A stretch of DNA of 64,000 nt from Pseudomonas sp. CCC3.1 (GCF_034347405.1 NZ_CP133778.1:3596001-3660000); one strand, 5' to 3'. Counted from the first letter of the stretch, positions 1 to 8,826 are shown. Program-made: numbers and translations. The notes: generated by a model from the sequence alone, not told the origin.

Positions 1-372
1 TATGGCGCACGTGATCCGGCCAACATTGAAGCGATCATTCGCCCGAAAATGCTCAAGGCCTTCCCGCAACTCAAGGACGTGAAGATTGACTACGCGTGGA
101 CGGGCAACTTCCTGCTGACGCTGTCACGCTTGCCTCAGGTTGGGCGTATCGGCGACAACATTTATTACTCGCAGGGGTGCAGCGGCCACGGGGTAACGTA
201 TACCCATCTGGCGGGCAAGGTGCTGGCTGAGGCGCTGCGTGGGCAGGCTGAGCGCTTTGATGCGTTTGCTGATCTGCCGCACTATCCGTTCCCCGGCGGG
301 CAGCTGCTGCGTACACCGCTGACTGCACTAGGCGCCTGGTATTACAGCCTGCGGGACAAGTTCGGGTTTTAA
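1..372 (+). CDS. FAD-dependent amine oxidoreductase, C-terminal part
   Basis: The reading frame is open from base 1 and ends at TAA 370-372, so only the last 123 residues of a longer protein are present. The segment with RIGDNIYYSQGCSGHGV followed by HLAGKVLAEALRG is the usual C-terminal FAD-contacting glycine-rich part of the DAO-type flavoprotein family. The ending (PFPGGQLLRTPL, then WYYSLRDK) resembles PuuB/PauB-like gamma-glutamylputrescine oxidases of Pseudomonas, which oxidise glutamylated polyamines in putrescine catabolism. The family call is fairly secure. The exact substrate is an inference, because the FAD-binding N-terminus is outside the window. Confidence 0.75.
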   Translation, partial: YGARDPANIEAIIRPKMLKAFPQLKDVKIDYAWTGNFLLTLSRLPQVGRIGDNIYYSQGCSGHGVTYTHLAGKVLAEALRGQAERFDAFADLPHYPFPGGQLLRTPLTALGAWYYSLRDKFGF

Positions 373-402
373 GGGGCTTATGCACCTACTTAAGCCGTGC
401 CT

Positions 403-434
403 GCTGCGATCTTGGGGTCGTTAAAGATCGCAGC
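403..434. repeat. REP-like palindrome between convergent genes
   Basis: GCTGCGATCTT (403-413) and its exact reverse complement AAGATCGCAGC (424-434) form an 11-bp stem with a 10-base loop. It lies between two convergent stop codons. The GCTGCGAT core recurs in other REP-like elements of this window, so it may also stop transcription from either side. Confidence 0.55.
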
Positions 435-445
435 CTGTTGCCCGG

Positions 446-1123
446 TTATTTCTGCGCGTTAAGTGCCTGAATGGCCTTGCTGCCTGCCTGCTCCTGTCCC
501 GAGCGAGACAATTGGTTAGCGACTTTTAACCAGCGTGCCTTGTCGACATTGGCCGGCAATTGGTCCGGGGACAAGATCAACACTGCCCAGCTCCCCGCGT
601 CTTTCCAGCGGGACTCGAATTTCTTGAAGTCCATAAGCCGCCGGCGCTCCATCCCCGCCCGCAATAACACGGTCTCTTTGGTACGGTCATAGCCCGCCAG
701 CACGGCATAACGCGGTTCAGTCCAGACGGTGCCGTCCATGAAGCGAACCATCACCGGATGCCCCGCTGCAACCTGAGTCAATAACGCCGAAAGTGATGAG
801 TCCAGCGGGTAGACCATAAGCCCGTACTGTCCGGCCAATTGCTCCATGTTGGCCTGCAGTGACGATTCGGCTTCAGGCAGTTTCAATGGCTTGGTCAAAA
901 GGCCTGGAGTGATTCTGATGTGTTGCTCACCCAGCATGCTGGCCAATACTTGCGGACCGCTTTGATGGGCATTGCCACGAAAAAAGGGCACCCCATTAAG
1001 CTCGACTCGTTCTGGCAAACGGCGCATTTGAGTCTGATCAACACTGGCGCAGCCCACTACGGCCAAGGCCAGTGCGGCCATCAGCCACAGTCGCGCAGTT
1101 TTCAATACAGTCACTCCCTGCAT
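446..1123 (-). CDS. C39-peptidase-like lipoprotein lacking catalytic residues
   Basis: The start at 1123 is preceded by GAGGGAGT and gives a 225-residue protein. The N-terminus is a lipoprotein signal: hydrophobic WLMAALALAVVGC with Cys as the probable lipidated residue, placing it in the cell envelope. The body follows the bacteriocin-type C39 peptidase layout. However, the usual Q-C-G-P motif reads Q-S-G-P (HQSGPQVLASML) and the usual H-Y-A-V motif reads R-Y-A-V (RYAVLAGYD). Both the nucleophile Cys and the catalytic His therefore appear to be replaced, so a non-proteolytic binding role is more likely. The gene is convergent with the flavoprotein gene. Its function is unknown. Confidence 0.7.
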   Translation of the reverse strand: MQGVTVLKTARLWLMAALALAVVGCASVDQTQMRRLPERVELNGVPFFRGNAHQSGPQVLASMLGEQHIRITPGLLTKPLKLPEAESSLQANMEQLAGQYGLMVYPLDSSLSALLTQVAAGHPVMVRFMDGTVWTEPRYAVLAGYDRTKETVLLRAGMERRRLMDFKKFESRWKDAGSWAVLILSPDQLPANVDKARWLKVANQLSRSGQEQAGSKAIQALNAQK

Positions 1124-1343
1124 ACTCCCTCGCTTTGAATGAGCGCCAAACCTTGAGGTCCGACATGGACGTCGATCATAGGGCGCCAATAAGGCAAGGT
1201 ATAGCCTTAAACCACAGCGAGGGCGCATCCATAGAGCCAATCAGTTGGTTAATCACGACCTTTGGTCAATAGACTGCAACACAGCTAACGCTAGACTGTG
1301 ACCTGCAGAGTGTTTATGCCCGCCACGGGCAAAGGAGGCACTT

Positions 1344-1511
1344 ATGAGCCCTACATTGACCATAATCCTGCTGATTACTGGCTGGCTAACCGTCGCCGGC
1401 GCCATGTTCTGGGGGCTGATGCGCATCAGCCGCCATCATCACCCGCAGGTAGAGCCAAAAAAGCAAGAAACACCCGACCAACCGGCAGCTACGACTGCCA
1501 GCGCCCACTAA
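1344..1511 (+). CDS. Small single-span membrane protein
   Basis: This is a 55-codon ORF with a near-perfect Shine-Dalgarno (AAAGGAGG) seven bases before ATG 1344. The protein begins MSPTLTIILLITGWLTVAG, followed by AMFWGLMRISRHHHP. It therefore has one N-terminal membrane helix and then a short charged, Pro/Gln/Thr-rich cytoplasmic or periplasmic tail. It ends just before a bidirectional terminator. No family was recognised. The strong ribosome site and the clean hydrophobic-then-polar layout support a real gene. Confidence 0.7.
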   Translation: MSPTLTIILLITGWLTVAGAMFWGLMRISRHHHPQVEPKKQETPDQPAATTASAH

Positions 1512-1525
1512 AGTCCTTAGCAAAA

Positions 1526-1559
1526 AAAACCGTCCACCCTAGAAAGGATGGACGGTTTT
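1526..1559. terminator. Bidirectional rho-independent terminator
   Basis: AAAACCGTCCA and TGGACGGTTTT form an 11-bp stem around a 12-base loop, with A-tract on the left and T-tract on the right. It sits between the small plus-strand gene and the minus-strand terC-like gene and can serve both. Confidence 0.85.
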
Positions 1560-1575
1560 CAGTGACAACCCGCGA

Positions 1576-2331
1576 TTACTTCGTCAGCGACGCCTGACGT
1601 TTTTCCCGTACCCGCCGCGCCAGAATGTTCAGTGTTTCAACCGTGGCGGAGAACGCCATGGCCGCATACACATAACCTTTTGGCACATGGGCACCAAAGC
1701 CTTCAGCGATCAGGGTCATGCCAATCATGATCAGGAACGCCAGCGCCAACATCACCACGGTCGGGTTTTCATTGATGAACTTGGCCAGAGGCTCCGAAGC
1801 CAGCAGCATCACCAACACCGCCACCACGACAGCAATTACCATGATCGGCAAGTGCTCGGTCATACCGACCGCGGTAACAATGCTGTCGATGGAAAACACC
1901 AGGTCCAGCATCAAAATCTGCCCAATCGCAGCAGCAAAACCAATGGCCACTTTGGACGACACATCCTCAGCTTTGTCTTCTGCGTCCGGACTCATGCTGT
2001 GGTGAATTTCACTGGTGGCCTTCCAGACCAGGAACAGGCCACCGGCGATCAAAATCATGTCCTTCCAGGAGAAGGCCTGACCCAACACTTCAAACACGGG
2101 CGTGGTCAGTTGCACGATGTAGGCGATGGTGCTGAGCAAGCCCAAACGCAGAATCAGTGCCAGGCCAATACCGATGCGTCGTGCTTTGGTGCGAAATTGC
2201 GCCGGCAACTTGTTGGTCAAGATGGAAATAAAGATCAGGTTGTCTATCCCGAGCACAACTTCCATTACGATCAGCGTGGCCAAGGCGATCCAAGCTGTAG
2301 GGCTGGCAGCCAGTTCTAAAAGGTATTCCAT
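1576..2331 (-). CDS. TerC family integral membrane protein
   Basis: The protein has 251 residues and about seven hydrophobic segments. The family signatures are the repeated acidic membrane motifs EVVLGIDNLIFISI (about residues 24-37) and DLVFSIDSIVTAVG (about 143-156). These aspartate-containing helices are typical of TerC/YgdQ-type proteins, which have been linked to metal-ion (Mn) homeostasis and tellurite resistance in other bacteria. Length agrees with the short YgdQ-like branch without a CBS/CorC tail. The gene is monocistronic: it shares a bidirectional terminator downstream and is followed upstream by a small lipoprotein gene. The exact substrate is not evident. Confidence 0.85.
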   Translation of the reverse strand: MEYLLELAASPTAWIALATLIVMEVVLGIDNLIFISILTNKLPAQFRTKARRIGIGLALILRLGLLSTIAYIVQLTTPVFEVLGQAFSWKDMILIAGGLFLVWKATSEIHHSMSPDAEDKAEDVSSKVAIGFAAAIGQILMLDLVFSIDSIVTAVGMTEHLPIMVIAVVVAVLVMLLASEPLAKFINENPTVVMLALAFLIMIGMTLIAEGFGAHVPKGYVYAAMAFSATVETLNILARRVREKRQASLTK

Positions 2332-2361
2332 AAGTACGTTCTGACTCTGCAGTAAGACAAT

Positions 2362-2604
2362 TTAAATAGTATGCGATGAATCTTTGTTTTCTTGCGCTGG
2401 CTTTTCTTTCTCGATCAAGCGCCCCCCAGTGGCATCGTTAAGTGCCTGTTCGGCGGCTTTGTGCGTGTCATCGATCGCCTGCTTTGCCGTTTCAGCGGTT
2501 TTGCTGAGCATTTGCTGCGCCGCTTTTTCAGCCTGATCACAACCGCTCATCAGCAACAAGGCCGACGCCAGCAGCGCTACATACCCTGCGTTTTTAATGT
2601 TCAT
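2362..2604 (-). CDS. Small coiled-coil lipoprotein
   Basis: This is an 80-residue protein with a clear lipobox (LLLMSGC), so the mature chain starts at about Cys22. The rest is Ala/Lys/Glu-rich with a regular helical pattern (AEKAAQQMLSKTAETAKQA, then HKAAEQALNDATGG), probably amphipathic helix. It reads in the same direction as the TerC gene, 30 bases upstream of it, so the two may be co-transcribed. No specific function was recognised. Similar small Ala-rich lipoproteins are common in the Pseudomonas envelope. Confidence 0.75.
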   Translation of the reverse strand: MNIKNAGYVALLASALLLMSGCDQAEKAAQQMLSKTAETAKQAIDDTHKAAEQALNDATGGRLIEKEKPAQENKDSSHTI

Positions 2605-2709
2605 TGTGATTTACCCTTTTTAAAATCAGCAGCCAGCGAAGTGGCCAGCGAGTGACGCGAGATTTTAGAGAGTCAAACACTTCAGGAAAATTCGTTTTTA
2701 TAAGCGCTA

Positions 2710-2730
2710 TACTTCGATTTTTACGAAGTA
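2710..2730 (+). promoter_or_regulatory. LysR-type operator candidate
   Basis: TACTTCG (2710-2716) and CGAAGTA (2724-2730) form a perfect 7-bp inverted repeat around ATTTTTA. It contains the T-N11-A arrangement typical of LysR-type boxes and lies 11 bases upstream of the LysR-family start codon. Autoregulation is the inference. Confidence 0.5.
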
Positions 2731-2741
2731 TTACAGACCTG

Positions 2742-3647
2742 ATGCTTAATTACCGCCAACTCCATTATTTTTGGGTCGTTGCCAAAACCGGCAGTATCGT
2801 TCGTGCCTGCGAGCAATTGAACCTCACTGCGCAGACCATCAGCGGGCAAATCAGCCTGCTGGAAGAAACCTATGGCTTGCCGTTGTTTCGCCGGGTCGGG
2901 CGGCAATTGGAGCTGACTGAAACCGGGCGCCAGGTCTTGCCCTATGCCGAGCAGATCTTTCAGGTCGGCAGCGACCTGGAAAGCATGCTGCGCATGGCGC
3001 CCAAGGAGCAGCAGGTTTTATTCCGGGTCGGCGTTGCCGATGTGGTTCCCAAGTCGATTGTCTACCGCTTGATCGCCCCGACGATGGAACTGGAAAAGCC
3101 GATTCGTATCACCTGCCGCGAAGACAAGCTGGATCGGCTACTGGCAGATCTGGCCATTCAGCGCCTTGATCTGGTGATTTCCGACAGCCCAATGCCACCT
3201 CATCTCGACATTAAAGGCTTGAGCCAAAAACTGGGCGAATGCGGCATCAGTTTTTTTGCCACCTCAGCCTTGGCCCAAGGCTATGCAGAGAATTTCCCGC
3301 AGTGCCTGCAAAACGCGCCACTGCTGATCCCGGGGCCTGAAACGGTGATTCGCAGTCGCTTGCTGCGCTGGTTGGCAGAGCTGAAAATCCAGCCGCGCAT
3401 TGTCGGCGAATTCGATGACAGCGCCTTGATGCAGGCCTTTGGTCAGTCGGGTATCGGGGTGTTTATTGCCCCCAGCGTGATTGCCCAGGAAGTCATGCGC
3501 CAATTCGACGTTGAACTGATCGGCCAGACCGAGGCCGTCACCGAGTCGTTTTACGCCATCACCGTGGAGCGCAAGAGCCGCCACCCCGGCATCATTGCGA
3601 TCACCGAGGGAGCCCGACGCGAGCTGTTTAGCGACACCAGCGACTAG
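2742..3647 (+). CDS. nhaR: LysR-family regulator, NhaR-like
   Basis: The ATG at 2742 was chosen because the protein then starts at MLNYRQLHYFWVVAKTGSI, the normal start of a LysR winged helix-turn-helix (residues 1-60). The 301-residue length is normal for the family. The recognition region (LNLTAQTISGQISLLEE) and the YGLPLFRRVGR segment resemble NhaR, the sodium-responsive activator of nhaA in enterobacteria. A C-terminal substrate-binding domain follows from about residue 95. No nhaA gene is adjacent, so the NhaR role is by similarity only. A TTCG-N7-CGAA palindrome sits just upstream. The stop codon overlaps the convergent MFS gene by 4 bp at a CTAG sequence. Confidence 0.75.
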   Translation: MLNYRQLHYFWVVAKTGSIVRACEQLNLTAQTISGQISLLEETYGLPLFRRVGRQLELTETGRQVLPYAEQIFQVGSDLESMLRMAPKEQQVLFRVGVADVVPKSIVYRLIAPTMELEKPIRITCREDKLDRLLADLAIQRLDLVISDSPMPPHLDIKGLSQKLGECGISFFATSALAQGYAENFPQCLQNAPLLIPGPETVIRSRLLRWLAELKIQPRIVGEFDDSALMQAFGQSGIGVFIAPSVIAQEVMRQFDVELIGQTEAVTESFYAITVERKSRHPGIIAITEGARRELFSDTSD

Positions 3648-4798
3648 GCGCTGGCCACACGCGGCTTCATCGTCATCAACAGCAGCGCCAGCATGATCGA
3701 CACCAGAATAAAACCGGCACCGGCAACCCCGAGGCTGCCCAAGCCGTAGGTGTCAATCACATGCCCACCGAACAGGGCCCCCAGGCCGATCCCCAAGTTG
3801 CCCCCGGCAATGTTCAGTGACGCCGCAAACGCCGGTGCGTGGGGCGCGGCCTTCATCAGCCGCACGTGACTGACCAAAAACAACGCGGCCTGTGTGATGC
3901 CCAACACGGCCATGGTCGCCGCCAGCCCCAGTGAGGAATGAATGCTGGGCATCAAGGCCAGCATCCCGCCAATCATAAAGGCGCAAAACACTATCGAGGC
4001 CATCAGCGGGTGCCGGTCCACCATGCGCCCGCCCAACGAATTGCCAATCAAGCCGACAGCACCAAAGCCCATCAGGCACCAGCCCACCAAGGTGCCGTCA
4101 AAACCCGCCAGGCGCTCAAGGATGTCAGCCAGGTAGGTGTAGGCGGTAAACATGCCGCTAAATACCAGCACGGACAGCACGATGTGGCCAATCATCAACG
4201 GGCTGCGCAGCAGGGCGAACTGTGAACGCAGTGTGATGCCGTCTTTGACGCCCTTGACCGCAGGCAAATACACCCACAGCAACAAGGCTTTGGCCAGCGC
4301 AACTGCGGCCAGAATCGCGAACGCACTGCGCCAGCCCCACGCATCGGAGATCAACGTACCGACAGGGATACCAAATACCGTCGCACAGACAATACCGAAG
4401 CCGATTTTCGCAATCGCACGCCCGGCATACTCCGGCCCTACGATGTCCACTGCTGTTTCGCTGGCCAACGCCCAAAACACTGGCAAGCCCAGCGCCGGCA
4501 GCAAGCGCGCAAAGGCCATCACCCAAATAGTCGGTGCCAAGGCGGCAACGGTATTGGCAAAGGCAAACATCAACAAAATGCAGATAAACAGGCGTTTGCG
4601 CTCAAAGCGCGCGAAGTAAGCCGTCAGGAACGGCCCCAGCGCTGCCACGGTGAAAGCAAACAAGGTGACCAGCAAGCCTGCCTGAGACACGCTGACCTCA
4701 AGATCGCGGGCAATCGCAGGCAGCAGGCCGACAATAATGAACTCCGTCGTCAGCACGGTGAAACCGGCCGCAGACAAGAGCAGGATGGGCAACAGCAT
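3644..4798 (-). CDS. MFS transporter, DHA1-type
   Basis: The start at 4798 has GGAG ten bases upstream and gives a 384-residue protein with about 12 hydrophobic helices. It opens MLLPILLLSAAGFTVLTTEF and carries the loop motif ARFERKRLF between helices 2 and 3. The pattern TTEFIIVGLLPAIARDLEVS is typical of AraJ/YdhP-like DHA1 drug or sugar efflux permeases. It acts in the inner membrane by proton antiport, and the substrate is not predictable from the sequence. It is convergent with the nhaR-like gene. Confidence 0.8.
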   Translation of the reverse strand: MLLPILLLSAAGFTVLTTEFIIVGLLPAIARDLEVSVSQAGLLVTLFAFTVAALGPFLTAYFARFERKRLFICILLMFAFANTVAALAPTIWVMAFARLLPALGLPVFWALASETAVDIVGPEYAGRAIAKIGFGIVCATVFGIPVGTLISDAWGWRSAFAILAAVALAKALLLWVYLPAVKGVKDGITLRSQFALLRSPLMIGHIVLSVLVFSGMFTAYTYLADILERLAGFDGTLVGWCLMGFGAVGLIGNSLGGRMVDRHPLMASIVFCAFMIGGMLALMPSIHSSLGLAATMAVLGITQAALFLVSHVRLMKAAPHAPAFAASLNIAGGNLGIGLGALFGGHVIDTYGLGSLGVAGAGFILVSIMLALLLMTMKPRVASA

Positions 4799-5132
4799 GA
4801 ATAACTCCAAAACGACGGCATCAGCGAAAGCCCAAAAGGCCCGCTGACGTGAAGAAAAGTAGGGATGCGCAATGGTAACAGAATGATTCACTACAAAGGC
4901 GGCTCGCCAAAACGTACGACGCGCCACCGTGTGACAGATTGCCCTGTTTAGGAAAGCGCCTACTTCTGTATGGTAAAGTCCGCCCCCCCGCGCTGGTCTT
5001 AGTCAGACAGACGTGTTCAGCACGCACGACTAAACTCGACCCTTCCACTCGGCTTTACTCATTACGTTTAAGTGCTCTCTTGGCTTAACCAGAGTCTTGA
5101 ATGCGCCACCCACAACAACTAGAGACATTTTA

Positions 5133-6365
5133 ATGACTGACGCTCCGCCTACTCTGCTGCAGAAGCTCAAACGCACCAGCCTGGTGACCCAGATTGTCAT
5201 TGGCCTGATCGCCGGCATTTTACTGGCCTGGCTTTTCCCGGCTGCGGCACTTTCAGTGGCCTTTATCGGCAAAGTGTTCGTCAGCGCCTTGAAAGCCGTT
5301 GCGCCTATTCTGGTGTTTGTTTTGGTCATGGCTTCCATTGCCAACCATAAACATGGGCAAGAAACTCATATCCGCCCCATCCTGGTGCTGTATTTGTTCG
5401 GCACCTTTGCCGCCGCCGTCGTGGCGGTAATCGCCAGCATGCTGTTTCCGTCCAGCCTCGTATTGGCCACTGAAAATATCGCCGTGTCCGCGCCTGGCGG
5501 CATCAGTGAAGTCCTGCAAAGCCTGCTGCTGAGCGTGGTCGACAACCCGGTCAGCGCGCTGATGAACGCTAACTTTATTGGCATCCTGGCGTGGGCCATC
5601 GGCATCGGCATTGCCATTCGCCATGCAGGCGACACCACCCGCACCGTGCTCAGCGACTTATCGAACGGCGTGACCTTGATTGTGCGCGTGGTCATTCGCT
5701 TCGCTCCGTTGGGCATCTTCGGCCTGGTTGCCTCGACCCTGGCGACTTCGGGCTTCGGCGCCCTGCTGGGCTACCTGCACCTGCTCACGGTACTGATTGG
5801 CTGCATGCTGTTCGTCGCGCTGGTGGTCAACCCGTTGATCGTGTTCTGGAAGCTGCGTCGCAACCCGTATCCGCTGGTGTTTCTGTGCTTGCGTGAAAGC
5901 GGAATTACCGCGTTTTTCACCCGCAGCTCTGCGGCCAACATTCCGGTAAACATGGCGTTGAGCGAGCGTTTGGGCTTGCATGAAGACACGTACTCAGTGT
6001 CGATCCCGCTGGGTGCGACCATCAACATGGCGGGTGCTGCAATCACCATCACCGTTTTGAGCCTGGCAGCCGTTCACACACTAGGCATTCAGGTTGACCT
6101 GCCAACCGCTATTTTGCTCAGCGTGGTGGCAGCCGTGTGCGCCTGTGGCGCCTCGGGTGTAGCGGGCGGTTCGCTGCTGTTGATCCCGCTGGCGTGCAGC
6201 CTGTTCGGTATCCCGAGCGAAATTGCGATGCAAGTTGTGGCCGTCGGTTTCATCATCGGCATCCTGCAGGATTCGGCCGAAACCGCGCTCAACTCCTCTA
6301 CCGACGTGCTGTTCACTGCTGCGGTCTGCCTGGCCCAGGAAGAGCAAACCACCCAACAAGGCTAA
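5133..6365 (+). CDS. sstT: Serine/threonine:sodium symporter
   Basis: The protein has 410 residues from ATG 5133 and belongs to the dicarboxylate/amino acid:cation symporter family. SstT features are the N-terminal LLQKLKRTSLVTQIVIGLI, the LKAVAPILVFVLVMASIAN segment, the FFTRSSAANIPVNM re-entrant-loop region, and the C-terminal GASGVAGGSLLLIPLAC. It imports L-serine and L-threonine with Na+ across the inner membrane. It is monocistronic, with about 330 bp free upstream. No attenuator or operator could be identified with confidence upstream. Confidence 0.92.
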   Translation: MTDAPPTLLQKLKRTSLVTQIVIGLIAGILLAWLFPAAALSVAFIGKVFVSALKAVAPILVFVLVMASIANHKHGQETHIRPILVLYLFGTFAAAVVAVIASMLFPSSLVLATENIAVSAPGGISEVLQSLLLSVVDNPVSALMNANFIGILAWAIGIGIAIRHAGDTTRTVLSDLSNGVTLIVRVVIRFAPLGIFGLVASTLATSGFGALLGYLHLLTVLIGCMLFVALVVNPLIVFWKLRRNPYPLVFLCLRESGITAFFTRSSAANIPVNMALSERLGLHEDTYSVSIPLGATINMAGAAITITVLSLAAVHTLGIQVDLPTAILLSVVAAVCACGASGVAGGSLLLIPLACSLFGIPSEIAMQVVAVGFIIGILQDSAETALNSSTDVLFTAAVCLAQEEQTTQQG

Positions 6366-6451
6366 GCCTTGGCAGATTCAGGAGCGCCTGTACGGCGACT
6401 CCTGAAGCTGTAACCAGCCGCGCAGTCAGCGCGGACAGTCAAACCACCCGA

Positions 6452-6961
6452 TCAGAACGCGCCCATGTAGTCGCGCTTGCCGATTTCAACGCCGTTGTGG
6501 CGCAGAATTGCGTAAGCGGTGGTCACGTGGAAGAAGAACTGTGGCAGACCGTAGGTCAGCAAGTAAGCCTGGCCAGTGAAGCGCTTTTCTTTCGGGGTGC
6601 CTTCGCGGGTGATGATTTCGATGCCTTCCTTGCCATCGATTTGCTCAGGCTTGAGCGCATCGAGATGTGCCAGAACCTTACTGATCAGCGCCTGCAAGTC
6701 AGCAAACGTAAGTTCGTTGTCTTCGTATTTTGGCACTTCGATTTCAGCCAGACGGCTCGAAACACCCTTGGCGAAATCAACAGCGATTTGTACCTGACGC
6801 ACCAGTGGGAACATGTCCGGCGCCAAACGTGCTTGCAGGAACACACTAGGATCAATGCTCTTGGCAGTCGCATGGGCTTCGGCTTTGCTCAGCACACCGC
6901 TCAGGGCAGTGAGCATTTGCTTGAAAACAGGAACGGAAGCAGCGTACAGAGAGATAGTCAT
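6452..6961 (-). CDS. DUF1993 family protein
   Basis: The start at 6961 gives MTISLYAASVPVFKQML and a 169-residue soluble protein, the usual size for the DUF1993 family. The family has a DinB-like four-helix fold and no established function. Features typical of it are RLAPDMFPLVRQVQIAVDFAKG (shown here as the stretch at about residues 43-64), then KVLAHLDALKP, and a closing FFFHVTTAYAILRHNGV. The gene is transcribed alone, convergent with sstT and divergent from the yceH-like gene. No catalytic motif is visible. Confidence 0.8.
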   Translation of the reverse strand: MTISLYAASVPVFKQMLTALSGVLSKAEAHATAKSIDPSVFLQARLAPDMFPLVRQVQIAVDFAKGVSSRLAEIEVPKYEDNELTFADLQALISKVLAHLDALKPEQIDGKEGIEIITREGTPKEKRFTGQAYLLTYGLPQFFFHVTTAYAILRHNGVEIGKRDYMGAF

Positions 6962-7094
6962 GAAAGTCTCGACAGTCTGTGGGCAGGAAGTTAATGCGCG
7001 CAGATTATAGTCATACGACGCACACGAAGCGGCTTGTCTTTTGACAACAGATGAACCTAGGCTAACTACCTTTACAACGCACAAGGAAAGCGTG

Positions 7095-7739
7095 ATGAGC
7101 ACTGAACACGATACCGACACCGGACCTCAGCTCAACAGCACCGAAATCCGCATCCTCGGTTCCTTGATCGAGAAACAAGCCACTAATCCTGAAACCTATC
7201 CGCTGACCCTTAATGCACTGGTGCTGGCCTGCAATCAGAAGACCAGCCGCGAGCCGGTCATGAACCTCACCCAAGGTCAAGTCGGCCAAAGCCTGCGTGC
7301 CCTTGAAGGCCGTGGCTTTACCCGTCTGGTCATGGGCAGTCGCGCTGATCGCTGGGAACACAAGGTCGACAAGGCACTGGAATTGGTACCTGCGCAGGTC
7401 GTGCTGCTGGGATTATTGTTTCTGCGTGGCCCGCAAACCTTGAGCGAACTACTGACCCGCAGCAGCCGCATGCATGACTTTGAAGACACCGAACAAGTCC
7501 AGCATCAGCTCGAACGTCTGATAGCCCGCGATTTGGCGCTGCTAATACCGCGTCAGTCCGGCCAGCGCGAAGATCGCTACACCCACGCGCTGGGCGACCC
7601 GGCAGACATCGATTCAATCATGGCGGCCCGCCAGCACCCCAGCGAACGCAGTAACGCGTCCGGGGTGTCGCTGGAGCGCTTTGAAGCGCTGGAGGCACGC
7701 ATCGCAGCCCTCGAAGCCCGCCTGGCGGAACTCGAATAA
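7095..7739 (+). CDS. yceH: YceH/DUF480 winged-helix protein
   Basis: The ATG at 7095 follows AAGGAAAG with normal spacing; an in-frame GTG lies one codon earlier. The protein has 214 residues. It contains two winged-helix repeats: IRILGSLIEKQATNPETYP at about residues 16-34, and a second at about 110-170 (LLGLLFLRGPQTLSELLTR). A short C-terminal coiled coil (FEALEARIAALEARLAELE) follows. This is the conserved YceH (DUF480) layout of gamma-proteobacteria, whose molecular role is not well defined. A DNA-binding fold is evident. The gene is divergent from the DUF1993 gene. Confidence 0.88.
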   Translation: MSTEHDTDTGPQLNSTEIRILGSLIEKQATNPETYPLTLNALVLACNQKTSREPVMNLTQGQVGQSLRALEGRGFTRLVMGSRADRWEHKVDKALELVPAQVVLLGLLFLRGPQTLSELLTRSSRMHDFEDTEQVQHQLERLIARDLALLIPRQSGQREDRYTHALGDPADIDSIMAARQHPSERSNASGVSLERFEALEARIAALEARLAELE

Positions 7740-7778
7740 AACGCCTGGCAGGGCGAGTTGCCTCGCCCTGCTCTTTAC

Positions 7779-8597
7779 TCAACTGCGCGCAAACGCCACT
7801 GCGGCCTCGAACTGCTCAGGGGTCGGGCGGACCCCGGTGTACAACACAAATTGCTCAAGCGCCTGAATCGCAATGACTTCAAGGCCTGTAATCACCCGCT
7901 TGCCTTGTGCGCGGCCACGAATAATCAGCGGGGTTTCGACCGGAATCGCCACCACATCGAAAAGAATCTCGGCGTGATCAATCGCCGCTTCTGAAAACGC
8001 CAGATCATGTGCCTCTGCCCCGCCCGCCATGCCCACCGGCGTTACGTTGATCAGCATTTGCGGCCTGTACTGCCCCAGCTCTGCTTGCCATTCATAGCCA
8101 CAATTTTTAGCCAGCGCCGAGCCCGTCACCTCATTGCGCGCCACGATCAGGCCGTTACGATAACCGCCGTCGCGCAAGGCCGATGCAACCGCCTTGGCCA
8201 TGCCGCCACTGCCAAGCACGGCAAACGTAGTGTCCAGGGCCACCTCGTGTTTGCGCAGCAATTGCGCAATGGCGATGTAATCGGTGTTGTAAGCCTTGAG
8301 GTGGCCATCGGTGTTGACGATGGTGTTGATCGACGCAATAGCCTGCGCTGAAGCGTCCAGCTCATCGACCAGCGCAATGCAGTCTTCTTTAAAGGGCATC
8401 GACACCCCGCAACCGCGAATCCCCAGGGCCCGAATACCGGTCACCGCACCTTTAAGGTCCTTGCTGGTGAAGGCTTTGTAGTAAAAATTCAGACCCAGTT
8501 GCTCGTACAGATGATTATGAAAACGCAGTCCGAAATTTCCGGGTCTGCCTGACAGCGAGATACACAGCCGGGTGTCTTTGTTCGGATTCATTTGCAT
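7779..8597 (-). CDS. Shikimate dehydrogenase-like protein (SdhL type)
   Basis: A GAGGAG Shine-Dalgarno abuts a first ATG at 8603, so the second ATG at 8597, six bases on, fits better (272 residues). The N-terminal substrate domain carries SLSGRPGNFG instead of the Ser-x-Ser motif of AroE, which places it with HI0607/SdhL-type paralogs. CGVSMPFKEDC holds the Lys of the catalytic Lys/Asp pair, and NTDYIAIAQLL holds the Asp. The NADP-binding domain begins at FAVLGSGGMAKAV. It probably oxidises shikimate or quinate poorly compared with AroE. The physiological role is unknown. Confidence 0.8.
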   Translation of the reverse strand: MQMNPNKDTRLCISLSGRPGNFGLRFHNHLYEQLGLNFYYKAFTSKDLKGAVTGIRALGIRGCGVSMPFKEDCIALVDELDASAQAIASINTIVNTDGHLKAYNTDYIAIAQLLRKHEVALDTTFAVLGSGGMAKAVASALRDGGYRNGLIVARNEVTGSALAKNCGYEWQAELGQYRPQMLINVTPVGMAGGAEAHDLAFSEAAIDHAEILFDVVAIPVETPLIIRGRAQGKRVITGLEVIAIQALEQFVLYTGVRPTPEQFEAAVAFARS

Positions 8598-8826
8598 ACT
8601 CATCTCCTCGCAATGTGCTTTCGGATAAACGGCTCAAGCCGCCAAGGTAGTTTTGCCGGATCATAGCCTGATCGGGCTCGCTGAAACGTGTCAGCGACCG
8701 CAGACCTTACACAAACTTTACCGAAACACTTTGCAATTTTTTTGAAAATGACTGTCTTAGTGTTATCCCCGCTATTTATGTGGCCTGGTGCAGGCCAAGT
8801 CGTGGGGTTGAAATCAGAGGATCCTC

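Noticed and set aside
446..1123. C39-like protein as leader protease for the lanthipeptide
   Set aside because: It is a distant lipoprotein with its Cys and His replaced and no ABC transporter fusion, so it cannot be assigned that role.
1298..1597. Plus-strand 99-codon frame over the small membrane-protein gene
   Set aside because: The overlapping 55-codon frame has the strong AAAGGAGG site and a clean membrane helix, while this one runs through the terminator.
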